Below, one piece after another: positions 43,322 through 52,080 of a stretch of DNA of 64,000 nt. Within the stretch, counting starts at the first letter, position 1. Each line of letters starts with the position of its first letter. The notes beneath the pieces are model-generated. The model saw nothing but the letters and a program-made list of their open reading frames with translations, did no database searches and was not told the DNA's origin. The translations under genes were made by a program, and so were the position numbers. This stretch comes from Streptomyces luteolifulvus (lineage in GTDB: Bacteria; Actinomycetota; Actinomycetes; Streptomycetales; Streptomycetaceae), in contig NZ_VZRB01000022.1 in assembly GCF_008806595.1 (NCBI RefSeq), positions 62,001-126,000 of the forward strand. The letters are read 5' to 3'.

Positions 43322-43613
43322 CGCTGCCGGCTCCTTCTGTTCTCTGGTCGCTCGAGCGTGTGACGGGATCTGACGCGGACCATTGTGGACCGCGGCACTG
43401 ACAACCCGGACGACGACCCGACCTCGGCCGGCCCCGCCCGGCGTGCGCCGGTGCCGCCCGCGCTGGGAGGGGCGGCACGTGCGCAGGCTACGCGATCCGC
43501 TGTCGGCGTACGTCCCGCCGGAACTTCGCCGAGGCCGCGCACGCTTGCATACAGTGGCAGGACAGCAGGAAAAACGCGGTTTCAACGACCGCGTCCGCGA
43601 TCGAAGGGACGAC

Positions 43614-45002
43614 ATGCCCATGGGTCACACGGCCACAGACCAGGCAGACTCCGGCGGTCTGACAGCGACCGAGCACCGCCTGGCCAACGGCCTGCGCGTG
43701 GTGCTCTCCGAGGACCACCTGACCCCCGTCGCGGCGGTGTGCCTCTGGTACGACGTCGGCTCGCGTCACGAGGTCAAGGGCCGTACCGGCCTGGCTCACC
43801 TTTTCGAGCACCTGATGTTCCAGGGTTCCGGCCAGGTGACGGGCAACGGCCACTTCGAGCTGGTCCAGGGCGCGGGCGGCTCGCTCAACGGCACCACGAG
43901 CTTCGAGCGCACCAACTACTTCGAGACCATGCCCACCCACCAGCTGGAACTCGCCCTCTGGCTGGAGGCCGACCGCATGGGCTCGCTGCTCATGGCCCTG
44001 GACGACGAGTCCATGGAGAACCAGCGGGACGTCGTCAAGAACGAGCGCCGGCAGCGCTACGACAACGTCCCCTACGGCACGGCGTTCGAGAAGCTGACCG
44101 CCCTCTCCTACCCGGAGGGCCACCCCTACCACCACACCCCGATCGGCTCGATGGCCGACCTGGACGCCGCGACCCTGGAGGACGCGCGCGCCTTCTTCCG
44201 TACGTACTACGCGCCCAACAACGCCGTGCTGTCGGTCGTCGGAGACATCGACCCGGAGCAGACTCTCGCCTGGATCGAGAAGTACTTCGGCTCCATCCCG
44301 TCCCACGACGGCAAGCCCGCCCCGCGCGACGGTTCACTGCCCGTGACCATCGGCGAGCAGCTGCGCGAGGTCGTCGAGGAGGAGGTCCCGGCCCGCGCCC
44401 TGATGGCCGCCTACCGGCTGCCGAACGACGGCACACGCGCGTGCGACGCGGCCGACCTGGCGCTCACCGTCCTCGGCGGCGGCGAGTCCTCCCGCCTCTA
44501 CAACCGGCTCGTACGACGCGACCGTACCGCCGTCGCGGCCGGCTTCGGCCTGCTGCGGCTGGCGGGCGCGCCCTCGCTGGGATGGCTGGATGTGAAGACC
44601 TCCGGTGACGTCGAGGTGCCGGTCATCGAGGCCGCCATCGACGAGGAGCTCGCCCGGTTCGCCGAGGAGGGCCCCACGGCCGAGGAAATGGAGCGCGCCC
44701 AGGCCCAGTTGGAGCGCGAATGGCTGGACCGTCTCGGCACGGTCGCGGGCCGCGCCGACGAACTGTGCCGCTACGCCGTCCTGTTCGGCGACCCTCAGCT
44801 CGCCCTCACCGCGGTCCGCCGTGTGCTCGAGGTGACGGCCGAGGAGGTCCAGGAGGTCGCCAAGGCCCGCCTGCGCCCCGACAACCGGGCCGTACTGGTC
44901 TACGAGCCCGTCAACGGCACCGACGGCACCGAAGGCGCCGAGGGCCCCGACAGCACCGAGAACACCGCCGACGAGGACGAGAACGAGGAGGCGGCCAAGT
45001 GA
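43614..45002 (+). CDS. M16-family zinc metallopeptidase, catalytic subunit
   Basis: The 462-residue protein has the inverted zinc motif HxxEH (His62, Glu65, His66 in AHLFEHLMFQG) and the third ligand Glu144 (VVKNERRQRYD), in the N-terminal M16 domain; the C-terminal half is the inactive M16 repeat (RALMAAYRLPNDG, GGGESSRLYNRLV). M16B enzymes of this size work as pairs, clamping peptides between subunits. The next gene, overlapping by 4 bases, is the non-catalytic partner. There is no signal peptide, so it acts in the cytoplasm, probably on short peptides. ATG 43614 follows GAAGGGA. The C-terminal 20 residues are acidic. Confidence 0.92.
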   Translation: MPMGHTATDQADSGGLTATEHRLANGLRVVLSEDHLTPVAAVCLWYDVGSRHEVKGRTGLAHLFEHLMFQGSGQVTGNGHFELVQGAGGSLNGTTSFERTNYFETMPTHQLELALWLEADRMGSLLMALDDESMENQRDVVKNERRQRYDNVPYGTAFEKLTALSYPEGHPYHHTPIGSMADLDAATLEDARAFFRTYYAPNNAVLSVVGDIDPEQTLAWIEKYFGSIPSHDGKPAPRDGSLPVTIGEQLREVVEEEVPARALMAAYRLPNDGTRACDAADLALTVLGGGESSRLYNRLVRRDRTAVAAGFGLLRLAGAPSLGWLDVKTSGDVEVPVIEAAIDEELARFAEEGPTAEEMERAQAQLEREWLDRLGTVAGRADELCRYAVLFGDPQLALTAVRRVLEVTAEEVQEVAKARLRPDNRAVLVYEPVNGTDGTEGAEGPDSTENTADEDENEEAAK

Positions 45003-46387
45003 CCGAGCTCGCCAACATGGACTTCCACCCCCGGCCCCAGGCGGGCGAGGCCAGGCCGTGGGCGTTTCCGGCCCCCGAGCGCGGGACGCTCGACAACGGC
45101 CTGACGCTGCTGCGCTGCCACCGCCCCGGCCAGCAGGTCGTCGCCGTGGAGGTGCTCCTGGACGCCCCGCTGGACGCCGAGCCGGCCGGCCTCGACGGCG
45201 TGGCCACGATCATGGCGCGGGCCTTCTCCGAGGGCACCGACAAGCACTCGGCGGAGGAGTTCGCCGCCGAGCTGGAGCGCTGCGGCGCCACCCTCGACTC
45301 GCACGCCGACCACCCCGGCGTCCGCCTGAGCCTGGAAGTCCCGGTCTCGCGTCTGCCGAAGGCGCTGGGTCTGCTGGCCGACGCTCTCAGGGCGCCCGCC
45401 TTCGCCGACAGCGAGGTCGAGCGGCTCGTCCGCAACCGGCTGGACGAGATCCCGCACGAGCTGGCCAACCCGTCCCGCCGGGCCGCCAAGGAGCTCTCCA
45501 AGGAGCTGTTCCCGGCGACCGCGCGCATGTCGCGTCCGCGTCAGGGCACCGAGGAGACGGTCGCCGCGATCGACTCCGCTGCCGTACGCGCCTTCTACGA
45601 GAAGCACGTCCGCCCCGTCACCGCCACCGCCGTCGTCGTCGGCGACCTCACCGGGATCGAGCTGGACGCGCTGCTCGGCGACACCCTCGGCGCCTGGACC
45701 GGCTCCCCGGCCGAGCCGCGGCCGGTACCGCCGGTGACCGCCGACGACACCGGCCGGGTCGTGATCGTGGACCGGCCCGGCGCGGTCCAGACGCAGCTGC
45801 TCATCGGCCGCGTCGGCTCCGACCGGCACGACCGTGTGTGGCCCGCGCAGGTGCTCGGCACGTACTGCCTCGGCGGCACCCTCACCTCCCGCCTGGACCG
45901 TGTCCTGCGTGAGGAGAAGGGCTACACCTACGGCGTGCGGGCGTTCGGCCAGGTCCTGCGGTCCGCCCCGGACGGCACGGGCGCGGCGATGCTCGCCATC
46001 AGCGGTTCGGTGGACACCCCGAACACGGGCCCGGCGCTGCAGGACCTGTGGACGGTGCTGCGCACGCTCGCCGAAGGAGGGCTCACCGATGCCGAGCGCG
46101 ACGTCGCCGTGCAGAACCTCGTCGGTGTGGCGCCGCTGAAGTACGAGACCGCCGCGGCCGTGGCGAGCACGCTGGCCGACCAGGTCGAGCAGCATCTGCC
46201 CGACGACTACCAGGCGACGCTGTACCAGCAGCTCGCCGCGACCGGCACCGTGGAGGCCACCGCGGCGGCCGTGAGCGCCTTCCCGGTGGACCGTCTGGTG
46301 ACGGTGCTGGTCGGCGATGCGGCCCAGATCAAGGAGCCCGTCGAGGCGCTCGGAATCGGTGAAGTCACCGTTGTTACGGCCGAGTAG
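44999..46387 (+). CDS. M16-family peptidase-like protein, non-catalytic partner
   Basis: The 462-residue protein is colinear with its upstream neighbour but has VATIMARAFSEG where the partner has HLFEH, so it cannot bind zinc. It does keep the substrate-binding arginine/tyrosine segment (TSRLDRVLREEKGYTYGV, about residues 299-316) that the partner lacks. This division, zinc site in one chain and R/Y pair in the other, is that of heterodimeric M16B peptidases such as mitochondrial processing peptidase. GTG 44999 overlaps the upstream TGA (GTGA), so the two are translationally coupled and probably made 1:1. Confidence 0.9.
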   Translation: MTELANMDFHPRPQAGEARPWAFPAPERGTLDNGLTLLRCHRPGQQVVAVEVLLDAPLDAEPAGLDGVATIMARAFSEGTDKHSAEEFAAELERCGATLDSHADHPGVRLSLEVPVSRLPKALGLLADALRAPAFADSEVERLVRNRLDEIPHELANPSRRAAKELSKELFPATARMSRPRQGTEETVAAIDSAAVRAFYEKHVRPVTATAVVVGDLTGIELDALLGDTLGAWTGSPAEPRPVPPVTADDTGRVVIVDRPGAVQTQLLIGRVGSDRHDRVWPAQVLGTYCLGGTLTSRLDRVLREEKGYTYGVRAFGQVLRSAPDGTGAAMLAISGSVDTPNTGPALQDLWTVLRTLAEGGLTDAERDVAVQNLVGVAPLKYETAAAVASTLADQVEQHLPDDYQATLYQQLAATGTVEATAAAVSAFPVDRLVTVLVGDAAQIKEPVEALGIGEVTVVTAE

Positions 46388-46400
46388 GGACACGCGCGTA

Positions 46401-46440
46401 CAGGGGCCCTGGTGACGCAGGCGTCATCAGGGCCCCCGTA
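46401..46440 (+). terminator. Hairpin terminator after the M16 pair
   Basis: GGGCCCTGGTGACG (46404-46417) pairs with CGTCATCAGGGCCC (46422-46435) with one mismatch, 17 bases after the stop codon. Confidence 0.85.
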
Positions 46441-46581
46441 TGTCCGAATTGAGGGAGAGGTTGCCTGTCTGCCCTGTGGCATGCGCTACAAAAGGCGTGA
46501 TCCGTTTGGGGATTGAAAGAGACCGCGTCTAGCGTCGGTCGGGCTGTTCGTCAGGCAGTGCGCCGCACCCGCGGCACCGGA

Positions 46582-46738
46582 CAGCCATCGCCGAGTCCCC
46601 GTACGGCGCGAGCCAGGGGAGCCGGGGACCCATCGCAGTCCCTGGGGTGAATCGGACGCCCGCGCACCGCGAGGGGGTCCGTAGGAGACCTTCCTGCTCC
46701 GAACCCGTCAGCTAACCCGGTAGGCGAGAAGGAAGGAA
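46582..46738 (+). ncRNA. c-di-AMP riboswitch (ydaO/yuaA type)
   Basis: The leader of the M23 gene contains the conserved ydaO segments in order: GAGCCAGGGGA and CCGGGGACCCA (46610-46632), GGGGTGAATCGG (46643-46655), CCGAACCCGTCAGCTAACCC (46699-46718) and GGTAGGCGA (46719-46727). TCGCC (46588-46592) and GGCGA (46723-46727) can close the P1 helix. The 3' edge runs into the GAAGGAAGGAAAGG ribosome site. This class binds cyclic di-AMP and turns expression off; in actinobacteria it commonly controls cell-wall hydrolases. Confidence 0.93.
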
Positions 46739-46753
46739 AGGACCAGCCACTCC

Positions 46754-47530
46754 ATGGCGTTCACCCGCGCCACCGGGAAGCACCGTCGTCCCAGCCGGAT
46801 GCACCGCACCTCCGCCCGCGCCGCGGGCGTCGCGGCCCTCGCCACGACCGGTGTCGTCGGCACCCTCGCCGCCCCGGCGCTCGCCGCGGAGACCTCCGCC
46901 GAGCAGACCGGCCTCACCCCGGTCATCAAGATCGGCGACTCGGTCGCCGAGCAGATCGACGCCCAGGCCGACGCCCAGCGGGAGGCCGCCCAGCTGGCCG
47001 CCTACAAGAAGGCGGCCGAGGAGGCTGCGCGCAAGAAGGCGGCCGCGGAGGCGGAGGAGGCGCGCGAGAAGGCGCGCGAGGCCAAGGAACGCGCCGCCCG
47101 CGAGGCCGAGCGCAAGCGCCTCAACTCCTTCGTCGCTCCGATCTCCGGCTCCTACGTCTCGACCGGCTACCTGGCTGGCGGCGGCGTCTGGTCCTCGGGC
47201 AGCCACACCGGCGTCGACTTCCACGCCGCGAGCGGCACCACCGTGCACGCGGTCGGCTCCGGCACCGTCGTCGAGGCCGGCTGGGGCGGCTCCTACGGCA
47301 ACCAGATCGTGATCAAGATGCACGACGGCACGTACACCCAGTACGGCCACCTGTCGTCCATCGCCGTCTCGGTGGGCCAGCAGGTCACCCCGGGCCAGCA
47401 GATAGGCCTCTCCGGTGCGACCGGCAACGTCACCGGACCGCATCTGCACTTCGAGGCCCGTACGACCGCGGAGTACGGCTCGGACATCGACCCCGTCACC
47501 TACCTCCGCTCGCACGGCGTGAACGTCTGA
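46754..47530 (+). CDS. Secreted M23-family peptidoglycan endopeptidase
   Basis: The 258-residue protein has a signal peptide with basic N-region (RRPSRMHRTSARA) and cleavage after Ala45 (APALAA), a coiled-coil of Lys/Ala/Glu repeats (residues 64-122) and a C-terminal LytM domain. The zinc ligands are visible: His151 and Asp155 (HTGVDF) and His232 in HLH, with His199 (YGHL) and His230 completing the active site. It should cleave cross-links of peptidoglycan at the cell surface. Expression is under the riboswitch just upstream. ATG 46754 follows the AGGAAGGAAAGG ribosome site. Confidence 0.94.
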   Translation: MAFTRATGKHRRPSRMHRTSARAAGVAALATTGVVGTLAAPALAAETSAEQTGLTPVIKIGDSVAEQIDAQADAQREAAQLAAYKKAAEEAARKKAAAEAEEAREKAREAKERAAREAERKRLNSFVAPISGSYVSTGYLAGGGVWSSGSHTGVDFHAASGTTVHAVGSGTVVEAGWGGSYGNQIVIKMHDGTYTQYGHLSSIAVSVGQQVTPGQQIGLSGATGNVTGPHLHFEARTTAEYGSDIDPVTYLRSHGVNV

Positions 47531-47561
47531 CCCGTCCGGTCGTCCACACGGCACGGCATCC

Positions 47562-47594
47562 CGAGGCCCCGGCTCACCGAGCCGGGGCTTTCGG
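47562..47594 (+). terminator. Hairpin terminator after the M23 gene
   Basis: GCCCCGGCTC (47566-47575) pairs with GAGCCGGGGC (47579-47588) around a 3-nt loop, followed by TTTCGG. Confidence 0.88.
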
Positions 47595-47641
47595 CGTTTC
47601 ACGGCCGGCTCGGCCAACGCTGTCCAAAAAATATCCCCGGA

Positions 47642-47710
47642 TTCCGAACCGCCGTCGGAAATTCCCGCTCATTGCAATAGAGTCACTGAACACACGTCAA
47701 TCATCGACGT
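47642..47710. promoter_or_regulatory. Two inverted repeats upstream of the GntR gene
   Basis: TTCCGA-N7-TCGGAA (47642-47660) and ACGTC-N7-GACGT (47694-47710) both have 7-bp spacers and lie within 100 bp of the start codon, flanking an AT-richer patch (ATTGCAATAGAGT). They are candidate autoregulatory sites. Confidence 0.4.
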
Positions 47711-47738
47711 TTCACGGGGATTAAAGCGGAGGTCGGTC

Positions 47739-48434
47739 ATGCGTGTTCCGGCGCACTCGGTATGCACGGCGATCCGGGACGACATCGTCGAGGGTGTCTA
47801 CGAGCGCGGCAGCCGGCTCACCGAGGAACTGCTCGCCCGCCGCTACGGCGTCTCCCGCGTCCCCGTCCGTGAAGCCCTGCGCACGCTGGAGGCCGAGGGC
47901 TTCGTGGTGACCCGGCGGCACGCGGGCGCGTGCGTCGCCGAACCCACCGAGCAGGAGGGTGCCGACCTCCTGGAGATGCGCATGCTCCTGGAGCCGCTCG
48001 GCGCCTCCCGCGCCGCCCAGCGCCGCACGGAGGCGCATCTCAAGGTGCTGCGCGGCCTCGTGCGGCTGGGCCAGGAGCGGGCCAGGGGCGGCAACAGCGA
48101 TGATCTGCGCTCCCTGGGCAGCTGGTTCCACGAAACGCTCTCCCAGGCCTCCGGCAGCCCAGCGCTCTCCTCGATGCTGACCCAGCTGCGACACAAGATC
48201 GCCTGGATCTACTCGGTGGAGGCGCCGGCCGACCCCGTGGAGTCCTGGGCCGAGCACGGGGCGATCGTGGACGCGGTGGCGCGTGGTGACAGCGAGCGCG
48301 CGCGGTCGGTGGCCACGCTGCACACGGAGCGCTCGACGACGGCGCACCGGCTGCGCTTCACCGGGGGCGGGGACCGTTCCGACCGTGTGAGGAACTCGCA
48401 ACATCCCGTAAACATGTCGAGCGTGCGGCATTAA
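47739..48434 (+). CDS. GntR-family (FadR/FCD subfamily) transcriptional regulator
   Basis: The 231-residue protein has a GntR winged helix (residues 5-70: IRDDIVEGVYERGSRLTEELLARRYGVSRVPVREALRTLEAEGFV) and an FCD domain (LLEMRMLLEPLGASRAA, FHETLSQASGSPAL, EHGAIVDAVARGD) with the histidine positions of the metal/carboxylate site. The last 25 residues are variable. ATG 47739 has GGAGG at good spacing. It is convergent with ptsH, a neighbour that has no obvious link to it. Target genes are unknown. Confidence 0.88.
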   Translation: MRVPAHSVCTAIRDDIVEGVYERGSRLTEELLARRYGVSRVPVREALRTLEAEGFVVTRRHAGACVAEPTEQEGADLLEMRMLLEPLGASRAAQRRTEAHLKVLRGLVRLGQERARGGNSDDLRSLGSWFHETLSQASGSPALSSMLTQLRHKIAWIYSVEAPADPVESWAEHGAIVDAVARGDSERARSVATLHTERSTTAHRLRFTGGGDRSDRVRNSQHPVNMSSVRH

Positions 48435-48505
48435 CAAAGGCGCCGTATACAAAGAAGACGTAATTCGCGGGGGATTATTTCTGCTGCCCGCGAGAGGGAA
48501 ATGTG

Positions 48506-48537
48506 AGGGGCTCGCCCGATAATTCGAGCGAGCCCTT
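48506..48537. terminator. Bidirectional hairpin between the GntR and ptsH genes
   Basis: GGGCTCGC (48508-48515) pairs with GCGAGCCC (48528-48535); AGG/CTT flanks extend it. It lies between the two convergent stop codons. Confidence 0.8.
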
Positions 48538-48576
48538 CTGCGAATCGCTGACGGCCGGAGGCCGTCAAGAGGGTCC

Positions 48577-48858
48577 TCAGACGGTCTCGGGGAGTTCCTC
48601 GAGGCCCTCGGAGACCAGCTTCGCGAGGCGGTCGAGCGCGGCGTCCGCACCCTCGGCGTCGGAGGCGAGGACGATCTCCTCGCCGCCCTGGGCGCCCAGG
48701 CCCAGAACGGCCAGCATGGAGGCCGCGTTGACGGGGTTGCCGTCGGCCTTGGCGATCGTCACCGGGATACCTGCGGCCGTGGCGGCCCGGACGAAGATGG
48801 ATGCGGGGCGGGCGTGGAGGCCCTCGGCCCAGCCGACGTTGACGCGGCGCTCAGCCAT
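48577..48858 (-). CDS. ptsH: Phosphocarrier protein HPr
   Basis: HPr passes phosphate from enzyme I to the sugar-specific EIIA proteins of the PTS. The 93-residue protein has the active histidine His15 in GLHARPAS and the HPr fold (VNVGWAEGLH, VTIAKADGNPVNAASMLAVLGLGA). Ser47 in NAASML is at the position of regulatory Ser46 in Firmicutes, although streptomycetes lack classical HPr kinase control. ATG 48858 has GAAGGG upstream. It is monocistronic here, away from ptsI. Confidence 0.95.
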   Translation of the reverse strand: MAERRVNVGWAEGLHARPASIFVRAATAAGIPVTIAKADGNPVNAASMLAVLGLGAQGGEEIVLASDAEGADAALDRLAKLVSEGLEELPETV

Positions 48859-49036
48859 GTGATGCTGCCCTTCAGTGTCTCAGGGTTGTCTAGACCAGTT
48901 TCCCATATCGTCATCCATGCCGGGAGGGGGGTCGTCGGTCCCTCCCCGGTGGCGCCGGACCGCGGCCTCGGTCCGGCGTGCGTCCTGCACAGACTGCCTC
49001 GCGCCGTTGTCGTACGCGAGCCGTACTCTGGGGCCC

Positions 49037-52006
49037 ATGCAGACCTCGTCGGACAGGCACGAGTACCCCGCCCACTGGGAAGCCGACGTGGTGCTGCGCG
49101 ACGGCGGCACCGCGCGCATCCGCCCCATCACCGCTGATGACGCGGACCGCCTGGTCAGCTTCTACGAGCAGGTCTCGGACGAGTCGAAGTACTACCGCTT
49201 CTTCGCGCCCTACCCTCGTCTGTCCGCCAAGGACGTCCACCGCTTCACGCACCACGACTTTGTGGACCGGGTGGGACTCGCGGCCACGATCGGCGGCGAG
49301 TTCATCGCCACCGTACGCTATGACCGCATTGGTACCGACGGCATGCCCGCCTCCGCGCCCGCCGACGAGGCCGAGGTCGCCTTCCTGGTGCAGGACGCCC
49401 ACCAGGGACGCGGGGTCGCCTCGGCCCTCCTCGAACACATCGCCGCCGTCGCGCGCGAACGCGACATCCGCCGCTTCGCCGCCGAGGTGCTGCCCGCCAA
49501 CACCAAGATGATCAAGGTGTTCACGGACGCCGGGTACACCCAGAAGCGCAGCTTCGAGGACGGCGTCGTACGCCTGGAGTTTGACCTCGAACCCACCGAC
49601 CGCTCGCTCGCGGTGCAGCGCGCGCGGGAACAGCGCGCCGAGGCGCGGTCGGTACGACGGCTGCTGGCGCCCGGCTCCGTCGCCGTCATCGGGACCGGCC
49701 GTGCCCCCGGCGGCGTCGGCCGCAGCGTGCTCGGCAACATCCGGGACGCCGGGTTCACCGGCCGTCTGTACGCCGTGAACAGGGCCTTCCCCGCAGGGCA
49801 GAAGGAACTCGACGGGGTCCCGGCGTACCGCTCGGTGGGCGACATCGACGGTCACGTGGATGTCGCGGTCGTCGCCGTGCCGGCCGAGTACGTCCCCGAG
49901 GCCGTCGCCGAATGCGGTGCGCACGGCGTGCAGGGACTCGTCGTGCTCTCCGCGGGCTATGCCGAGAGCGGCCCCGAGGGACGCGAGCGCCAACGTGAAC
50001 TCGTGCGCCACGCGCGCGCGTACGGCATGCGGATCATCGGGCCCAACGCGTTCGGCGTCATCAACACCGCCCCGGACGTACAGCTCAACGCCTCTCTCGC
50101 CCCCGAGATGCCGCGGCCCGGGCGGATCGGGCTGTTCGCGCAGTCCGGCGCCATCGGCATCGCGCTGCTGTCCCGGCTGCACCGGCGCGGAGGAGGGGTC
50201 ACCGGGGTCACCGGCGTGTCCACCTTCGTGTCTTCGGGCAACCGCGCGGACGTGTCCGGCAACGACCTGATCCAGTACTGGTACGACGATCCGGACACCG
50301 ACGTCGTGCTCATGTACCTGGAGAGCATCGGCAACCCCCGCAAGTTCACCCGTCTCGCGCGGCGCACGGCGGCGGCGAAGCCGCTGGTCGTGGTACAGGG
50401 CGCGGGATCCGCTCCGCAGGGGCACGCCGTACGGGCCACACGGCTGCCGCACGCGACGGTGTCCGCGCTGCTCCGGCAGGCCGGGGTGATCCGCGTGGGC
50501 ACGATCACCGAGCTGGTCGACACGGGGCTCCTGCTGGCGCGGCAGCCGCTGCCGGCCGGGCCGCGGGTGGGCATCCTCGGGAACTCCGAGTCGCTGGGGC
50601 TGCTGACCTACGACGCCTGTCTCGCGGAAGGGCTGAAGCCGCTGGCTCCGCTGGATCTGACGACGGGGGCGTCCGCGGAGGACTTCCATGCGGCGTTGCT
50701 GCGGGAGTTGAGGGACGACGCGTGCGATGCGGTGGTGGTCACGGCGATCCCGGCGGTGGGGGAGGGGTCGGCCGGGGATGCGGCGTTGGCCGAGGCGTTG
50801 AGGTCGGCCGCGGACGAGGTTCCCGGGAAGCCGGTGCTGGTGGTGCATGTGGAGCTAGGGGGGCTTGCGGATGCGCTGTCGGCGGCGGCGAGTACTGCTC
50901 CGCAGGCGGGTGCCGGTACTGCAGCACAGGCGGGTGCCGACGCACCCGGCACTGCAGGCGGCGCCCACCCTCGTCCACGCTCGGCTTCGCTCGAGCCGGG
51001 GGACTCCCGTCGCCCTGCGGAACGACTGACCGCCGCGGCGGCTGGAGCGGAGCGGACGGCCGCGGCCGCGGGAGTGGAGCAGAAGGCCGCGGCCGGCGGA
51101 GGTGCGGCCAAGCCGAAGGGTGGTGGGGAGCCGTCGGCCGGCTCCCGGCTCATCCCCGCCTACCCCGCCGCCGAGCGGGCCGTTCGGGCGCTTGCCGAGG
51201 CGGTGAAGTACGGGCAGTGGCGGAGGGAGGCCGCTGAGCCCGGGAAGGTGCCCGAGTTCGAGGACATCCGCGAGAAGGGGGCCGCCGAGCTGATCGGCGG
51301 GCTGCTCGCGCGCGGACAGGGGCTCACGCTCGGCGGCGACGAGACGTGCGACCTGCTCGGCATGTACGGCATCGAGGTGCACCGCGCCCTGCCCGCCCCC
51401 ACCCCGGACGCCGCCGCCGAAGCCGCACGCACCCTCGGCTACCCGGTGGCCCTCAAGGCAACCGCCCCGCACCTGCGGCACCGCGCCGACCTGGGCGGCG
51501 TACGACTGGATCTCGCGGACGAGGAGCAACTGCGGCGCGCGTACACCGAGTTGACCCAGCTGTTCGGGCAGCCGGAGGAGCTGCGGCCGGTGGTGCAGGG
51601 GATGGCGCCGCGCGGGGTGGACACGGTGATCCGGGCCGTCATCGACCCGGCGGCGGGGGCGGTGCTCTCGTTCGGGCTCGCCGGGGCCGCCTCGCAGCTG
51701 CTCGGGGACATGGCGCACCGGCTGGTTCCGGTCACCGACCGGGAGGCGGCCTCGCTCGTGCGGTCGATCCGGACGGCACCGCTCCTGTTCGGCTGGCGCG
51801 GCTCGACCCCGGTCGACACGCCTGCGCTGGAGGAGCTGCTGCTGCGGGTGTCGCGGCTGGTCGACGACCATCCGGAGGTCGTCGCGGTCACCCTGGAGCC
51901 GGTCGTCGTCGCCCCGCACGGCCTGAGCGTGCTCGGCGCCACCGTGCGCCTGGCGCCGCCGCCCGCCCGCGACGACCTCGGCCCGAGGACGCTTCCGGTC
52001 TACTGA
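49037..52006 (+). CDS. GNAT acetyltransferase fused to an ADP-forming acyl-CoA synthetase-like module (Pat type)
   Basis: The 989-residue protein has a GNAT domain at the N-terminus (residues 10-175; AFLVQDAHQGRGVASALLEH holds the acetyl-CoA loop), then CoA-binding and ligase-type domains (SVAVIGTGRAPGGVGRSVL, GLFAQSGAIGIALLSRL), an Ala/Gly-rich linker (about residues 616-704) and an ATP-grasp domain (LLGMYGIEVHRALP, VALKATAPHLRHRADLGGV). The enterobacterial protein acetyltransferase Pat has the same modules with GNAT last. These enzymes acetylate acetyl-CoA synthetases in response to acetyl-CoA. ATG 49037 has no good ribosome site; TACTCT 8 bases upstream could serve as -10 of a leaderless message. 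Confidence 0.9.
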   Translation: MQTSSDRHEYPAHWEADVVLRDGGTARIRPITADDADRLVSFYEQVSDESKYYRFFAPYPRLSAKDVHRFTHHDFVDRVGLAATIGGEFIATVRYDRIGTDGMPASAPADEAEVAFLVQDAHQGRGVASALLEHIAAVARERDIRRFAAEVLPANTKMIKVFTDAGYTQKRSFEDGVVRLEFDLEPTDRSLAVQRAREQRAEARSVRRLLAPGSVAVIGTGRAPGGVGRSVLGNIRDAGFTGRLYAVNRAFPAGQKELDGVPAYRSVGDIDGHVDVAVVAVPAEYVPEAVAECGAHGVQGLVVLSAGYAESGPEGRERQRELVRHARAYGMRIIGPNAFGVINTAPDVQLNASLAPEMPRPGRIGLFAQSGAIGIALLSRLHRRGGGVTGVTGVSTFVSSGNRADVSGNDLIQYWYDDPDTDVVLMYLESIGNPRKFTRLARRTAAAKPLVVVQGAGSAPQGHAVRATRLPHATVSALLRQAGVIRVGTITELVDTGLLLARQPLPAGPRVGILGNSESLGLLTYDACLAEGLKPLAPLDLTTGASAEDFHAALLRELRDDACDAVVVTAIPAVGEGSAGDAALAEALRSAADEVPGKPVLVVHVELGGLADALSAAASTAPQAGAGTAAQAGADAPGTAGGAHPRPRSASLEPGDSRRPAERLTAAAAGAERTAAAAGVEQKAAAGGGAAKPKGGGEPSAGSRLIPAYPAAERAVRALAEAVKYGQWRREAAEPGKVPEFEDIREKGAAELIGGLLARGQGLTLGGDETCDLLGMYGIEVHRALPAPTPDAAAEAARTLGYPVALKATAPHLRHRADLGGVRLDLADEEQLRRAYTELTQLFGQPEELRPVVQGMAPRGVDTVIRAVIDPAAGAVLSFGLAGAASQLLGDMAHRLVPVTDREAASLVRSIRTAPLLFGWRGSTPVDTPALEELLLRVSRLVDDHPEVVAVTLEPVVVAPHGLSVLGATVRLAPPPARDDLGPRTLPVY
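50965..51008. repeat. REP-like palindromic element inside the Pat-like gene linker
   Basis: GCTCGGCTTCGCTCGAGC (50979-50996) is a hairpin core flanked by CGTCCAC and CCGGGGGAC. I know this type of sequence as a common intergenic repeat of Streptomyces. Here it is translated in frame as PRPRSASLEPGDSRRP. It lies next to a degenerate 27-bp tandem repeat (about 50890-50960). Confidence 0.55.
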
Positions 52007-52080
52007 ACGATCTACTGAGCGACGTCTCCTGTGCGCGGAGCGGTGCCTCGTAGTCAGTGCGCCCCCGTAGGATGGGCGTC

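Noticed and set aside
40781..43363. 860-codon plus-strand frame over parC
   Set aside because: Shadow of parC; low-complexity translation and no ribosome site.
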